This document shows positions 26,286 to 39,100 of a DNA stretch of 64,000 nucleotides, one piece after another. The translations under genes and the position numbers were made by a program. The stretch lies in NCBI GenBank assembly GCA_029339505.1, contig JAQISU010000070.1:1607501-1671500 (forward strand). The letters are read 5' to 3'. This stretch comes from Unio delphinus (taxonomy: Eukaryota; Mollusca; Bivalvia; Unionida; Unionidae). Every line of letters starts with the position of its first letter. Positions within the stretch are counted from its first letter, which is position 1. Under the pieces are notes generated by a model. That model saw only the letters and a program-made list of their open reading frames with translations. It ran no database searches and was not told the origin of the DNA.

Positions 26286-27099
26286 TAAGCCGAAGTTAAA
26301 AAAAAAGGCTGGAATTATGGAAAGCGTCAAAAGGAAGAATTCAAAGCAAGATAAAGAAGTTATTCAATTTGCTTGAATTGTCACACGAGATTGTAAAATG
26401 GAACAATTTGACAAATTAAATGAAGGGAGCTTAGTGATGAAAGGCTTGAGAAAGAATTTTCAAGTTAAGGCAAAAACAGTACAATGTTTGAATTGACCCG
26501 AAATCTTAATAAAATACCTGATAATTAACGTTGATAGTTGAAATAACTTTAATCCGGCATCCTTATTGTAGTTAGGTTGAGGGATATAGTTTACTTCCAG
26601 AAAGATGGCCGCCATCGCTTGACTGCTTGAAAGTGGGCTCTTCCGATTTTGTACTTGTTTGTTTTCTGTCATCGTCTACATTGTTGTGTTTCATCATGCA
26701 TTTGCTGTTCCGTTCGTGTGTGTTGGTTCATCTCCTTGTGCTGTAAGCGAGAGCAATTTGATTTTTTCTCAGCTGTTTTCTCCCGCTGTTGAGACGTAAT
26801 TTGTTTTTTAATAAACCGCCGTCACGTGACCGTTTACACTACGACGAATCCTCATTAATTCGATTAAATGACCACACCTTGGTTCTAGATAATACATTGT
26901 GCTCAAGACTGAATGAACTGGGAATTCATTCATCATTTCTTAAATGTAAACGGAAGCGAAAAAATAAACGTTCTTTCAAAGCCGGCCGGCGTAGAAAAGG
27001 AAGAAGGATTCCAGTTATCTCCATTCCGCCCGTAACGGATAAACAACTTAAAAAATTCTGCCGTTAATTTTAATAACCTGGTTCAAATTCCTCTTAAAT

Positions 27100-28145
27100 C
27101 GTCAACTGTCCCAGGGATACCACTACGTATTGCATTATTCAACGCTCAATCAGTACGATCACCGGAAAAGCGCACAGAAATTGTTAATTTTATCAACGAC
27201 CAGAATATTGACATCTTCTTCCTGACAGAAACTTGGTTACATTCAGCAGGTGATGAAAGTAAGTGTGTGGATTTAACATCCAGCGATTGCTCCATCAAGT
27301 CGTTCCCCCGCAACTCTCGCGGAGGTGGAATTGCTGTAATTACAAAGAATTCCATGATCAAATGCCTCAAGTACAACACAACCTTCAACTTTTGCCACAC
27401 ATCGTTTGAACTAGTCCATACAACGCTCACACTGGAACAAAGGTCAGTCCATTTTTTCTGTCTCTACCGACATCCTCCTAGTAGAAAAAACAAGCTGACT
27501 GAATCTCTCTTTTTGGAGCAGTTTCCAAATCTTCTAGAGTATGGAAATTCGATAGGTGGCAACCTAATTATTCTTGGAGATTTCAACTTTCACTATGACT
27601 GTCCTGGTAAACCAAACACGTCAAAACTCCTAGATTCCATTCATGTTTTCAATCTTAAACAGTCAGTTAACCATCCTACCCATAAACTTGGTCATATTTT
27701 AGACTGGTTTCTTTATAGACCTGATGATAATATTCTGCAATCAACCCTTGTATCCCACGAACTTGCATCGGATCACCTCTGCATTGTATGCCATCTCGAC
27801 GTATCAGTCCCTAACCCTCCACCTCTATTTGCTACTAAGAGAAACCTCCGTATGATAAATAGAACCAAATTCATGCATGACATCCAAGAAAACCTAACAA
27901 CTTTCTTACATCCAACAGCGGAACAAATTGATAACTGCCTGCGTTCATTGCTCGAAAAACATGCCCCAGCCACCAAATGCCTAGTATCAATAAAAAAAAG
28001 TGTTTTCCTTGGTATAGCAGTGTTAGGGACCAGCTTCGCACTGCTAAAATATATCGCCGAAAAGCAGAGAGGTTTTGTCTTTCCACCGGACTCACTATTC
28101 ATAAATAATTCTTCGAAGCCGCTAAGAAGAATATCACAAACATAG
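27100..28145 (+). pseudogene. LINE endonuclease domain (APE-type) of ORF2
   Basis: The frame is open from the upstream region to a stop at 28143. Catalytic signatures in order: LFNAQSVR, FFLTETWLH, ILGDFNFHYD and HELASDHLCIV (Asn, Glu, Asp/Asn and SDH positions of the exonuclease-endonuclease-phosphatase fold). The linker to the RT follows. It nicks target DNA to prime reverse transcription. The endonuclease itself looks complete; the downstream RT is broken. Confidence 0.8.
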
Positions 28146-28231
28146 TCCATTTAGCCATATCATCCCACTACAGTACTAAGATCACGGAGAGTTCCAGCTG
28201 CAAAGAGCTCTTCGAGATAACTAACAAACTA

Positions 28232-29690
28232 ATGTCAAGGAACAATTGTACACCAGTTCCAACGATCTTCTCTCCAATCGACCTACCAGACCAATTTGTA
28301 AATTTCTTCAATGACAATATTAAAACTATTAGAGATTCGCTTGACAGCACAATTTCAACTGATTCGTCACCATACAGGTATGATGCAGAATTTCAGCGAA
28401 AACCGTTAGAAGCATTTGAACCTGTTTCTATAGATTTAGTACGGACAATCGTGATGAAAAGTGCACCAAAGTCTTGTGAACTTGATCCAATTCCGACATC
28501 ACTGCTGCTTGAGTGCTTAGAACCAATATTGCCTTCACTAACTAATGTTATTAATAACTTTCTCTCATCAGGGGAATTCCCATCATTTTTCAAAACTGCC
28601 ATCGTAAAGCCACTGCTATAAAAAACCAACCCTGGACCATAACAATTTAAAGAACTACCGCCCAGTTTCTAATCTCCCTTTCATATCAAAAATCTTAGAA
28701 AAGGTTGTTCTAACTCAACTTGTATCTCATTTGAATTCAAACAGTCTTTTTTTAGCAATGTACAGTCTGCATATCGCCCTTGCCACAGTACGGAAACTAC
28801 TCTTCTGAAAGTATTTAGTGACATTCTCTCTGCTTTGGATGACACCCAAATATGCAAGTCTAGCCACCCAACTGAAGCTGATGCTACCATCCATGGAGTA
28901 GAGAAGTGCATTTCTGATGTGAAATCATGGATGACATGTAACAAGTTGCAGATGAATGATGATAAAACTGAGGCTATTCTGATCACAACACAAAGACTTT
29001 CGCATTCACAACCTTTACCTCAGACAATAAATATCAGCAACACCAACATTAAATTCTCACAGTCAGTTCTGAATCTAGGTGTTACTCTAGACAGTACTCT
29101 CACATTGCACCAATATGACATGAACATCTGCAAGGATGCATATCTTGAATTGAGACGCATCAGTTCCATTCGTAAATATCTTTCAGTTAATGCCACGAAA
29201 ACACTTGTGTGTTCATTAGTACTTTCAAGACTGGACTATTGTAACTCAATTCCGTCTGGTTCATCACAATATTTACTCTAGAAACTTCAAAAAGTTCAAA
29301 ACACAGCTGCACGGATCATCTTTAGAGTACCTCGATCAGAGCACACCTCACCACTGCTCTATACCCTACACTGGCTATCAATTTGATACAGAATCAAACA
29401 CACAATTTGTTCTCTGTGCTATATTTCAATGACAGACTCCAGTCCAACATACCTATCCAGCCTCACCCATGTGTATACACCAGCTAGATCCTTGCGCTCT
29501 TCTTTTGATAATCGTATACTCATTGCTCCCAAGGTGAAAACAAAATCATATGGACAACGTTCGTTTGCATACCAGGGCCCGGCGACGTGGAACGAATCGC
29601 CCATTGAAATTAGACACAAAGACACAGTGGTCCCTTTAAAGAGTGCTCTCAAGACTCACCTGTTTCGACATCAGGGACAAACTTAGCGAC
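28232..29690 (+). pseudogene. LINE reverse transcriptase remnant with internal deletion
   Basis: Fragments in several frames: SCELDPIPTSLLLECLEPIL (early RT), SAYRPCHSTETTLLKVFSDI, then directly DDTQICKSS and KTEAILI, and finally ARSLRSSF with PATWNESPIEIRH near the C-terminus. Between ILSALD and DDTQ (near 28,838) the palm motifs A and B and the start of motif C are missing, a deletion of roughly 100 codons. Stops occur at 28,619 and 29,279. Confidence 0.75.
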
Positions 29691-29843
29691 CTAATCGTGT
29701 TTTGTATCTTATAAATTTTCAGCATATTTTTTATGTTTTCCAATTTCATTGTTTTTGTGATTTGTTGTTCTGTAGTGTAGTGATATCATTATTGATGGTG
29801 TAAAGCGCTTAGAGCTTTGAAAGATTAGGCACTATACAAAGTC

Positions 29844-29880
<37 letters not shown>

Positions 29881-30762
29881 GTTGTTCAGTCAGCGAGGCT
29901 GGAAACGGGTTGGGTTGACGGCTGGAGTAGCGTGAATCCGAACTCAGGTAACTGGTTACTGCTGCACGTGGGAGTAGTCCTGAGCAGAGCTCCACGTCTG
30001 TTCTCCTTGATAGTCAGGCTGCGAGTGAAAAAAGTAAATGTGCAGGCCGAGCGCTCAGAAAATTTTTTCGTTAACATCTGATAATTTCTGATGTTTTTTC
30101 TTAAAATGGTAAGTAAAACTTTGACACCAGTTTTTTTATTCATAAATTATTAATTAGCTGAAAACTATCGCATTTCTATTTTCTCTAAAACTGCACAAAT
30201 TAAATCAGGATCCGGATTTGCGTTGTCTCTGGCGGTAGTTAGTGGCTAGGGGTAATACACAAACAAACGAGACATATAATTGAAAGGTTTAACCCTTGGA
30301 CCAATATTTTCACGATAAAAGAATTAAAAACATTATAATACAAATTTGTTATAAATATTGAAGTTTTAAAATATACAAACAGTGAATTACCAAAGACACG
30401 AAGGTTTAAAAATAATTTCCATAACTCATGCAGCTCTCTTGTTTTGTATTACTTTGTGTGTGATATTTTACGTGTTGCATGACAATAAATTCAATTGTTT
30501 TAGGGTTCTATAAATGACGTCTAAAGATTATGCATGGTTTAAACTTTTTTGCTAGAAAGACACACGTATTAAATTATCTTGTAAGTTCCAAGTTGTGATA
30601 TAAGTGAATTGTTAATAATACAAAAAAACAAAAAACACAAAAAAAAAACAACGAACCCACATCCATAAGATAGGCATCTTCCCAAAAATATATACTAATT
30701 GTACAAACCCTACCTGACAACCAAATGTATCGCTATTGAATAAGTTACCTCCAAGACTTCTG
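29881..30762. other. Intergenic DNA, no gene seen
   Basis: AT-rich with poly-A tracts around 30,620-30,650. No supported feature. Confidence 0.5.
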
Positions 30763-31017
30763 GTTGTTGTTGTTGTTGTAGGGTTTACCGCTATTTTTCA
30801 TCACAAGATAGGCTATACATGGCGCCCAGTATTAATGGTGGAGATAGAACCCGCTAAAACTCCATAAAGAACCACCGAACCTCGAGAAGCTACTGACAAG
30901 CTTTCTCACAAACCCACAGTGGCTGAATCCAAGACTCGAACCCACGCAGACACAGGTGACATGGGGGTGATCCGTAACGGAGTGCGCTTTAGAGAACTCG
31001 GCCACTCGAGGCCCCTT
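30763..31017 (-). mobile_element. tRNA-derived SINE (copy 2)
   Basis: It reads in reverse: (GTT)n and GTAGGGTTTACCGC at the left are the 3' tail, and GACTCGAACCCACGC and AACTCGGCCACTCGAG at the right are the complements of the B and A boxes. Confidence 0.85.
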
Positions 31018-32710
31018 GAAGACTTTGGTGAAAATCAACAAGAAGTTAAATGTATTTATTTATACAAGGCTTTAAAATGTTTGATATCAAAACATCAACA
31101 ACATACACCAAGGAGTTGACTATTACGCCAGTATTAAGACGTGTAAGTGGTTTCTCGCTGTGCTTACTGATGCGGTACACATTCCTGATTAAAAATCTAC
31201 CTAATATCCAACTGTATATTATATTATTAGTTACAGACATTGTGGAATTTGTGGCGCTGTGATCAGTAAAGGCAAAAACTTTAGGCCTTGCTGGCACATT
31301 CCCTTAATATGAATCGTAGTAGAAAAGGGACGGATAAGGAGTGTTAATTTAATGAAATCGTGAATCACGAAATTAAAATGAATTTAATTAGATACGGTTA
31401 TCATGAATAAGAGATTATTATGTTGAATTAGATAGCATCAAATATGTATAAAGAAAAATGCTATTTAATTCTTAATATAAACACGCTTGCATATGTGATA
31501 AGATATTTACGTTTGACCATTATGTAATTTAGTATATCACGTTGCTGTTAAAGGGCTAATCCCCCGAAAATGTTTTTCGTGGTTTTCGTTGTTGCTCATA
31601 ATCAATAATTAAAGACCCAACATAATGTTTTTAAACGTGTTTATTTTATTTAAACCCTTTCAAAAGTAATTATCAATGACTTTATATTATTTCAAAACAC
31701 ATGTTTTCGGTAAATATAACTTTTTCTTCGATTTACTCGTTAACATTGCTCTGTAATTATCCTCTGTAGATCTACTCTCTTCAATAAAACCCAAACCTTT
31801 CGAAATTAAATGAAAAATGACAGAAAGTTATGTTTGGGACTTTGATGATTTATGTGTTATTGTTATCAGATACAAAGGAGGAATTTCGCAATACAATCCA
31901 TTATTCTAATATCGAACAATATTTTAATGATTCCATAATAAAACATGGCATAAGTCACTTATGTTTTAAGCACAATTTATATATAGATAAAACACAAGAT
32001 ATTTTCATCCATTCTCATTTAAAAATGGAATGAATGAAGAACTTTGTACAATCAAGAAATAGAAAATGCTAAATACAATATTATGAAAAGGATGGAATGT
32101 TACACATTATAATATATACAACAAAAGGCTGTAGTAACTGCATCGATAGTTTAAATTGAACTCGTGACAGAACTAAACGGATGGACAGAACCAAAATATA
32201 AAACAAACATTTCAAGGTCAAATGTTTGGCAACTGTATATTTAAAGATAACTAGTGTCGTCTTATAAATGAAACCTAACACAAAAAGCCGCTAGAACAAA
32301 CCGTTACTAACGTACTCCCAATATATATTACCATGGAAACAGAGATGTCAGCAACTGATACAAGTAAGCCATTTCAACAGCAGCACCTTGTTAGTAGAGA
32401 GATAATTATAATTCTAGAATTGTTATATTAAACAGCCGAACAATTGACATTGAACGTTGCAAAACCTGACGAAAATATAGATTACAAAAAAAAAATAGAA
32501 TAAAAAAAAAGTTCCATGTAAAGAAATGAATGTAAACGAGTACAGGTACTGATACATTAACAATCATGTGGAAAATGACTTGGGAAGAAAGATTACAAAT
32601 AGGATTCGAAAACTGTAAGAAGCATTAACACTATGTTGAACGTTGAAAGACTTTTTGAAAAAAACTGTTGATTCGAATTAAGATGAAGCTACATCCATAG
32701 CACATTTTTA
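31018..32710. other. AT-rich intergenic DNA, no gene seen
   Basis: Several frames of 60-85 codons, all without recognisable content. Nothing else is visible. Confidence 0.5.
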
Positions 32711-32934
32711 GTTGTTGTTTTGGGGCTTAACGCCATTTTTCAGCTCAAACGAGGTTATACGTGGTGACCAGTTTAACTTTGATAAACCCCCGTAAAACCG
32801 TGTAAGGATGGCCGATCCAATTAATCTAGTGGCAAATTTACTCGCATACCCATGATTCGAACCCATGCAAACTGAGGTGAGATATTACTGTTCCGTAAAG
32901 GCGATCCGTTTAAACAATTCGACCACCAATTCCC
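32711..32934 (-). mobile_element. tRNA-derived SINE (copy 3, diverged)
   Basis: It has the same organisation as copy 2: GTTGTTGTTTTGGGGCTTAA tail, GCCATTTTTCAGC body and GATTCGAACCCATGC B-box complement, with many substitutions, so it is an older insertion. Confidence 0.75.
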
Positions 32935-34238
32935 CACCCCCGCTTATTTAGTAAATCGTTTAATATTTTTTTATGGAGGAGAAATTAAGTGTGTTAGTGA
33001 TACTGGAGGAAAGGTAGCAAAGAGTCATTCGTGGACAAAGTCATGTAGTGCATGAACATTATTGATAGATATATGTTGAACCTATACAGAAATATATTAA
33101 AATTATTGCATGGTATCATTTATACTGGAATAGGAAAGCATTTGACGTCACCTAGACAGATTGCTTCTGTCTTATATGATTATGAAATTTGATTATTCTA
33201 GCATTAATTTGAGTATTATTTCTACATGTAAGGAACGGTGCTAATACAGCGGAAAAAAATAATAAACCAATTAATATTTCAATGGTAAATTAAGTCAACT
33301 CATACAACCCCATTAATTAATAATTATTATGTTTTCTGATCAATGATTTCTAAATTATGATATTTCTATAACTGTCATGATAAGAAGACTATCACTGGTT
33401 TGTCCTTGTCTACGTAATATTTACCAATGTTCTTCTATGTTCTTTCCTGGTGTATTTTTAACACATTTATTAGAAATTACTTTTTAGCTGTTTGTATAAT
33501 ATGTTGTGACAAGTCCATAGTTGTAGTGATTTGCTTATAGTTTAAGATAAAAAAGATATATATGATGGCTTCGTTCAAGTTGTTGTTATACCCAGCAAGG
33601 GTGCTTTCGAGGCCTTTATTGCTAGATTATAAAAATGGCTACCAACAGCGTATTCAGTCTAACATCAAATCTAAAGTATTGTAAAGGGTTAGGTATTTTG
33701 TTAAGCAAGATATCTTACCTTTACTATTAAAGGGTTTCCTTGGAAATTCGGTACCCAATACATATATTTAAAATGTTAATTCTTTATCAAATCGACTCCA
33801 CGAGTTACATGGTAGTCGTCTGAATAATTCAATTTTGTTTAGTTTAGTATAACATTATCGGAATTTGATATTACAATATTAGCGTTTCAACAATATTTAA
33901 ATTTACAGACTTTCAGCATTTACTCTATCTATTGTTCTGATATATGGTTCTGTTCCGATATGTCAATCATTCCGCTACCATTGCAATAAACGAATAGTTG
34001 ATGCACTTATTATATTATTCCATGAAACTATCACATCAAAATAATTTGAAGTATGCCATAACACGTCAAAGCATGAATCTTACATTAGGCATTTAATGAA
34101 AATCGTAGAGGCAGCCCTAAAGTTTGACGTAAATGTTGGAATATCGTACGAATATGTTAGGTAGTCATAGTAACAGAAAACGTCTAATGACGAATCTTGT
34201 AATTTTGTATCTATTTTCAGTGTTATTCCAGTAGCCGG
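32935..34238. other. Upstream region of the glycosyltransferase-like gene
   Basis: AT-rich and without coding sequence. TCTATTTTCAG at about 34,209-34,219 is a good splice acceptor 19 bases before the ATG, so part of this stretch may be a 5' UTR intron. Confidence 0.45.
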
Positions 34239-35282
34239 ATGTGGAACCAGGGAAAGGGAAGTTTATTCTTTTTCTCTATTTTGTCAACTTTCAGTTTTAT
34301 ATTAACGTGTTTTTATCTCTACAACACTGCATATCGAGGGAATATCAGCAACACAAATATTTACAACGTTCCAGGAATGACATTTGACATGTTTGTTGAC
34401 AAATTTAGAATTAGTAAGGTAAAGAGCGAAGCAGAAATTATGATAAATGTCACTTCCTGGATGAAAACGGAGACTCCTATTCTTACCTTGTTTACGTCTT
34501 GGTTACATAGACAAGATAAATATGTCGTCCAGAACAGAACAGTTCAAAACTGGAAATACTTTTGGCCACATATTCATCCTGTTCTTTTCACAAATGACAC
34601 CGAATTGGGCGATATATGTCGTCGGCAAGGATGGAGCATACTTCCCCTAAAACAAACAGCGATTGAAGGTGTACCTGTTGTTAAATACATGTATCTTGAT
34701 GCTATGCGTCATTTCAACTCGACATTCTATGGTTTTGCCAATGCTGACATTCTTTTAAATGATGGAATCGTGAATACTCTTCTCACAATACGGAAATTTA
34801 CAGAAATCTATCGGGATCCAGTTCTTATAACTGGCCTTAGAACCAATTTTCATTACAAGATTCCGTGTAATGCAACTGATATGAAAAATATTAGCAAGGT
34901 GTCAGAGAGAGGCAAATTAGCCAATCCAATGTCTGCAGATTACTTTATCACAACGAGAGACTTCCCGTGGAGGAAAATGGAAGAAATTGTGATCGGTCGG
35001 ATGTATGTGGACAATTGGATTATTAAATTTTCTCAGTTGGAGAAGATATTTGTAATTAACTCCACACCCACTGTAATAGCTCTTCATCAAACGACAGAGA
35101 CTGGAAACTATGAGTCCGGGTCGAAACCAAATAATTCATACAATTCTATACTTATTCAGGAGCTTAGAAAAATTAAAATCAATACACCGGAAGCTCGAGT
35201 AGGATGTGCTGAGTTTGTGACAAATTTCACGAAAAATGGACATATCCAAATAATGAGACAATCTTTCACTAAACAATGTTAA
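34239..35282 (+). CDS. Type II membrane glycosyltransferase-like protein (347 aa, uninterrupted)
   Basis: ATG 34239 (MWNQGKGSLFFFSILSTFS) to TAA 35280. A short cytoplasmic N-terminus, one TM anchor (about residues 9-29) and a luminal domain with many N-x-S/T sequons (NVTS, NRTV, NDTE, NSTF, NATD, NFTK) indicate a Golgi/ER type II protein. The domain has GFANADILLNDGIVNTLLTI, VLITGLRTN, SADYFITTRDFPW and VIGRMYVDNWII, which resemble GT-A-fold nucleotide-sugar transferase-like proteins; NAD stands where a DxD metal motif might be. The donor sugar is unknown. No frameshift or stop is seen, and the coding part lacks introns. A splice acceptor 19 bases upstream suggests an untranslated leader exon. 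Confidence 0.75.
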   Translation: MWNQGKGSLFFFSILSTFSFILTCFYLYNTAYRGNISNTNIYNVPGMTFDMFVDKFRISKVKSEAEIMINVTSWMKTETPILTLFTSWLHRQDKYVVQNRTVQNWKYFWPHIHPVLFTNDTELGDICRRQGWSILPLKQTAIEGVPVVKYMYLDAMRHFNSTFYGFANADILLNDGIVNTLLTIRKFTEIYRDPVLITGLRTNFHYKIPCNATDMKNISKVSERGKLANPMSADYFITTRDFPWRKMEEIVIGRMYVDNWIIKFSQLEKIFVINSTPTVIALHQTTETGNYESGSKPNNSYNSILIQELRKIKINTPEARVGCAEFVTNFTKNGHIQIMRQSFTKQC

Positions 35283-36199
35283 GGATGCCTGGTGTAAATA
35301 TCTTTAATTTTCAATATTGTGATTAATATATTTTAACAATGTTTGTACCTTTAGTCATTTAGACAAATCACAATCCCGAGTTTGAGAATCCTGTATCTCC
35401 ACATGTTTCTACCGTGTTGCGATGTCGTTGCTCATTAATGAATGAATTCAGAATATTTAAATGAGTATTCTTTTTAGATCACTATGAAAGTTATTGCTAG
35501 TTGAATTAGTCAGTTGATTGATGAATATGTGTTTGTAGTCTTGCCAGTATTGTGATGGCTGATGCAGAAATCGAAATGTCTTTCATTGCTTCTATCTGAA
35601 AAATTTGAACATCATTTCTTTCCCAAATCAAGTGTTGTCAACTGCATCGTCATATTTGACATATCCTCCATTTCTTGATCAAATTTCTTTTTCACAGAGC
35701 GAAATTCATCTCGATTTGTTGATTGTTTGAAAATATCTTAAAATAATTTAAGCGTCAATCAATGCGACATTGTACACGACCTTCTTAATAGTAACACGTG
35801 ACATTTTCTGCTCCTACATGCCTCTTTAAGGTGCTCCAGGAAAATAATTAAATATTGTCTGCACTTCTTCTAATACTAACTTATACAAACGAGTGGGATT
35901 GAAGTATGAGATTGGGATACGAATATGGCGGCAGCTACATGAAATTATGGCAAATAGGTTTGTGTTGAGAAATGCGAGAGTAATATAAACACTAAAATAA
36001 ATTACCCATTTCATTTTATTTTACCTGGATGTGTGACGTTCAGCATAATAGGGCGAAACATCAATTTTTTCAACTCTTATCAGTTGAACCCAATATTCAT
36101 TATGTTATCAAATTCAAAACTTCCTCTTTTAGAAAAAAAAACGTATTCCATTACATGACTACTTCGTTATTCACCTTAATTCCGTTTTCCGTGGCATCC
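35283..36199. other. 3' flank of the glycosyltransferase-like gene
   Basis: AT-rich and probably 3' UTR at first. Short frames at 35,826-36,226 have no recognisable content. Confidence 0.5.
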
Positions 36200-39100
36200 G
36201 TCCGTCTACGTGAGACGATGCCATAGCTTCAAAGTCAGCTGTTCCATCTTTCTGGCTCTCTTTTAAGCATGCTTCCTATTTCTGTCATCCTCAGTATTGC
36301 CAACTCCCTGCTTGACAGCTAGGCGACAGATGGGATGATCATTAGCAAAGCTCTCCCATTTGTTGACATCGATGTTAGCCGTCTTTATGTCTCTCTTGCA
36401 AACGTCTTTTTAGCGCAGGCGTGAACGTCCAGTTGGTCGTGCACCTTCTGCTAATTCCCCATATAATATGTCCTAAGGGATGCGGCCCGGGTCCATTCTC
36501 TTGACATGGCCGAGCCAGCGAAGGCGCCTCTCACTGAGAATGGCGAACATGCTGTTGATGTTGACGCGTTTTAGAACCTCTGTGTTCGGTACTTTGTTTT
36601 GCCACTTGATGTGCATAATGCGCCGCAGACATCTCAGGTGGAAGCTGTTGAGTTTTCTCTCGTGACTTGCATAAGTGGTCCATGTTTCGCTGCTGTAGAG
36701 GAGTGAGCTGAGCACGCAGGCTTGATAGACATGCAGTTGGGTCTTCTCGGTGAGGTTGGGGTTGTTCCATACCCTCTGGTTAAGTCTGGCCATCACTGCA
36801 GCTGCCTTGGCAATCCTACCATTCACCTTGTAATCAATTGAGAGTGAGCTGGAGATGTTGGAACAGGGATATGTGTAGTTCTCGACAACTTCTAAGTTGT
36901 ATCCATCAGTGGTGACAGACTGAGTCGAGTCTGCATCTTGCGCCATGACATTTGTTTTCTTCATGCTGATAGTCAGTCTAATTTTCCTTGCAAGCGTTAG
37001 AGAGGCGGCATACCAGCTGCTGTAGTCCATCTTCCGTGTGGGATGTAAAGGCCGCATCATCGGCAAAAAGCAATTCACAGATGAGTACCATTGTGATTTT
37101 AGTCTTAGCACGGAGACGGGCGATGTTGAACAGCTTTCCATCAGCCCTGCTATGGATGTACACTCTATCGTTGCAGCCCTTGAAGGCATACTGGAGAAGC
37201 ATGAAGAAGAATATGGCGAAGAGAGTCGGCGCAAGCACACTGCCTTGTTTGACTCCGCTGATTACTGGGAAGGCCTCTGATGTTGCGCCATTGAAGCACA
37301 CTGTGCTTTGCATGTTCTCGTGGAATGACATGATGACAGCAAGTAGATGTGGAGGGCAGCTAATCTTCTGCAGGATTCGGAAGAGTCCGCTCCGACTGAC
37401 CAGGTCAAATGCCTTCGTCATGTCTATGAAGGCAATGTAGAGGGGCATCTGCTGCTCATGACACTTCTCCTGAAGCTGACGTAGTGAGAAGGTCATGTCT
37501 ACAGTTGACCTGCCGGCTCGAAATCCACACTGGGACTCTGGGTAGACGCGGGAGGCTAGGATCTGCAAGCACTACAAGGCAACACGGGTGAAAGCCTTTC
37601 CGACAACACTGAGGAGGGAAATGCTCCTGTAGTTGTTGCAGTCGCAACGGTCTCCCTTGTTCTTGTGCAAAGTGACATGTTAGCGTAACGCATGTCCTGT
37701 GGGATGTATCCCTGTTCCCAACAGAGGCAGAGGAGTGTGTGTAGCGGCTGGAGCAGCGCTGATTTCCCACTCTTGAGGACTTCAGGCGGAATGCCGTCGC
37801 TTCTAGGAGCCTTCTCACAGGCAAGGAAGTCTATGGCTTTTCGAGCTCTTCCAGGGTGGGCTGTGTGTCTAGCTCCTCCATGACAGGCAGGTCTGGATTT
37901 GCATCCAGGGCAGTGTCAGTGATGTTGTTTTGGGTTGCATATAGCTCGAGATAGTGTTCAACCCATCGCTGCAGTTGTTTACTCTGGTCTGTGATGTCTT
38001 CACCTGTCTTGGACTTGAGGGGGGCAGTCTTTGAGATGGAGGGGCCTGTCGCCTTCTTGATGCCTTCATACATTCCTCTTGCATCCCCGTTGTCGGCAGC
38101 TGTCTGTATACTGTTGCTAAGGTTAAGCCAGTATATGTTGGCACAGTGGCGGGCAGTCTTCTGGGCGTTCTTTCTTGCATTCCTGAGTGCTTGCAATATT
38201 CTTGGGCTAGGTACAGCCTTGTATGCCAGGAGGGCTTTCCTCTTTGCCTCAGTTACGGACTCCATCTCCTCCCAGTTTGCCTCATACCAGTCGGCATTTT
38301 TCCGTTCCCTCTTCCCGTAAGCTGAGTTGTACACAGAGTCACGGAGATGGGCCCACTTGGAGTCGATGGTGTCGTAAGGTCTCATTTTGGCTAGAGGTTC
38401 TTGCACATTGCCGATGAACTGCTGTGTTTTCGCTGGCTTACTTGCACAGCAGGTAATGATGCGAGGGTGACCCTTCTTCTTGGCATGGTGCAGCTTCTTG
38501 GATAATATTCGAACCTTACTGGCCACGAGGGAATGGTCCGTGTCGCAGTCCTCACTATGGTAGCTGCGGGTTAGGAGGACGCTGGCCAATTCCGTACGCC
38601 TGGTGATGACAAGGTCTAGCTGGTATGTGTAGTGAACGTGGGTGTCTCCAAGACACCTGGTGGATCTCCTTGCATTGGAAGAAAGTGTTGGTCACACATA
38701 GGCTGTGGGAGCAGCACATCTCCAGAAGTCGCTGTCCGTTCTCGTTGATCTTGCCTCTTCCATAAACTCTAAGACAGGCGGACCAGGCCTCATGGCCGGC
38801 TCCCACTCTAGCATTGAAGTCTCATAGCAAGTAAAGGGTTTCGTTTTCTGGAATGCTGGATATCGCCTGGTCCAGAGCCTCATAAAACTTGTCTTTCTCC
38901 TCGTGGGTAGAGCGGAGGGTTGGAGCATACACGCTGAAGATGTGGACCGGGCCTAAGGATGTTGACAGCCCGAGGGCAAGGATTGTCTTAGTACCTGATG
39001 ATGGAGGTTCAATGAATGCAACTAGCGTGTTCTTTACAGCAAATATTACACCGTGCTGCCTAGGTTCATTTGAGGGCTTCCCCTGCCCCCAAAAAAACGT

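Larger units (their letters stand above)
26789..29880 (+). mobile_element. L2/CR1-like non-LTR retrotransposon, decayed
   Basis: It encodes an apurinic-type endonuclease followed by reverse-transcriptase remnants, and ends in the characteristic TAAAGCGCTTAGAGC...CACTATACAAAG stretch with a terminal (ATT)n tract at 29,847-29,880. The 5' end is uncertain; a basic ORF (26,789-27,064, KRKRKNKRSFKAGRRRKGRR) may be the tail of ORF1 or the start of ORF2. Several frameshifts and an internal RT deletion make it non-functional. Confidence 0.85.
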
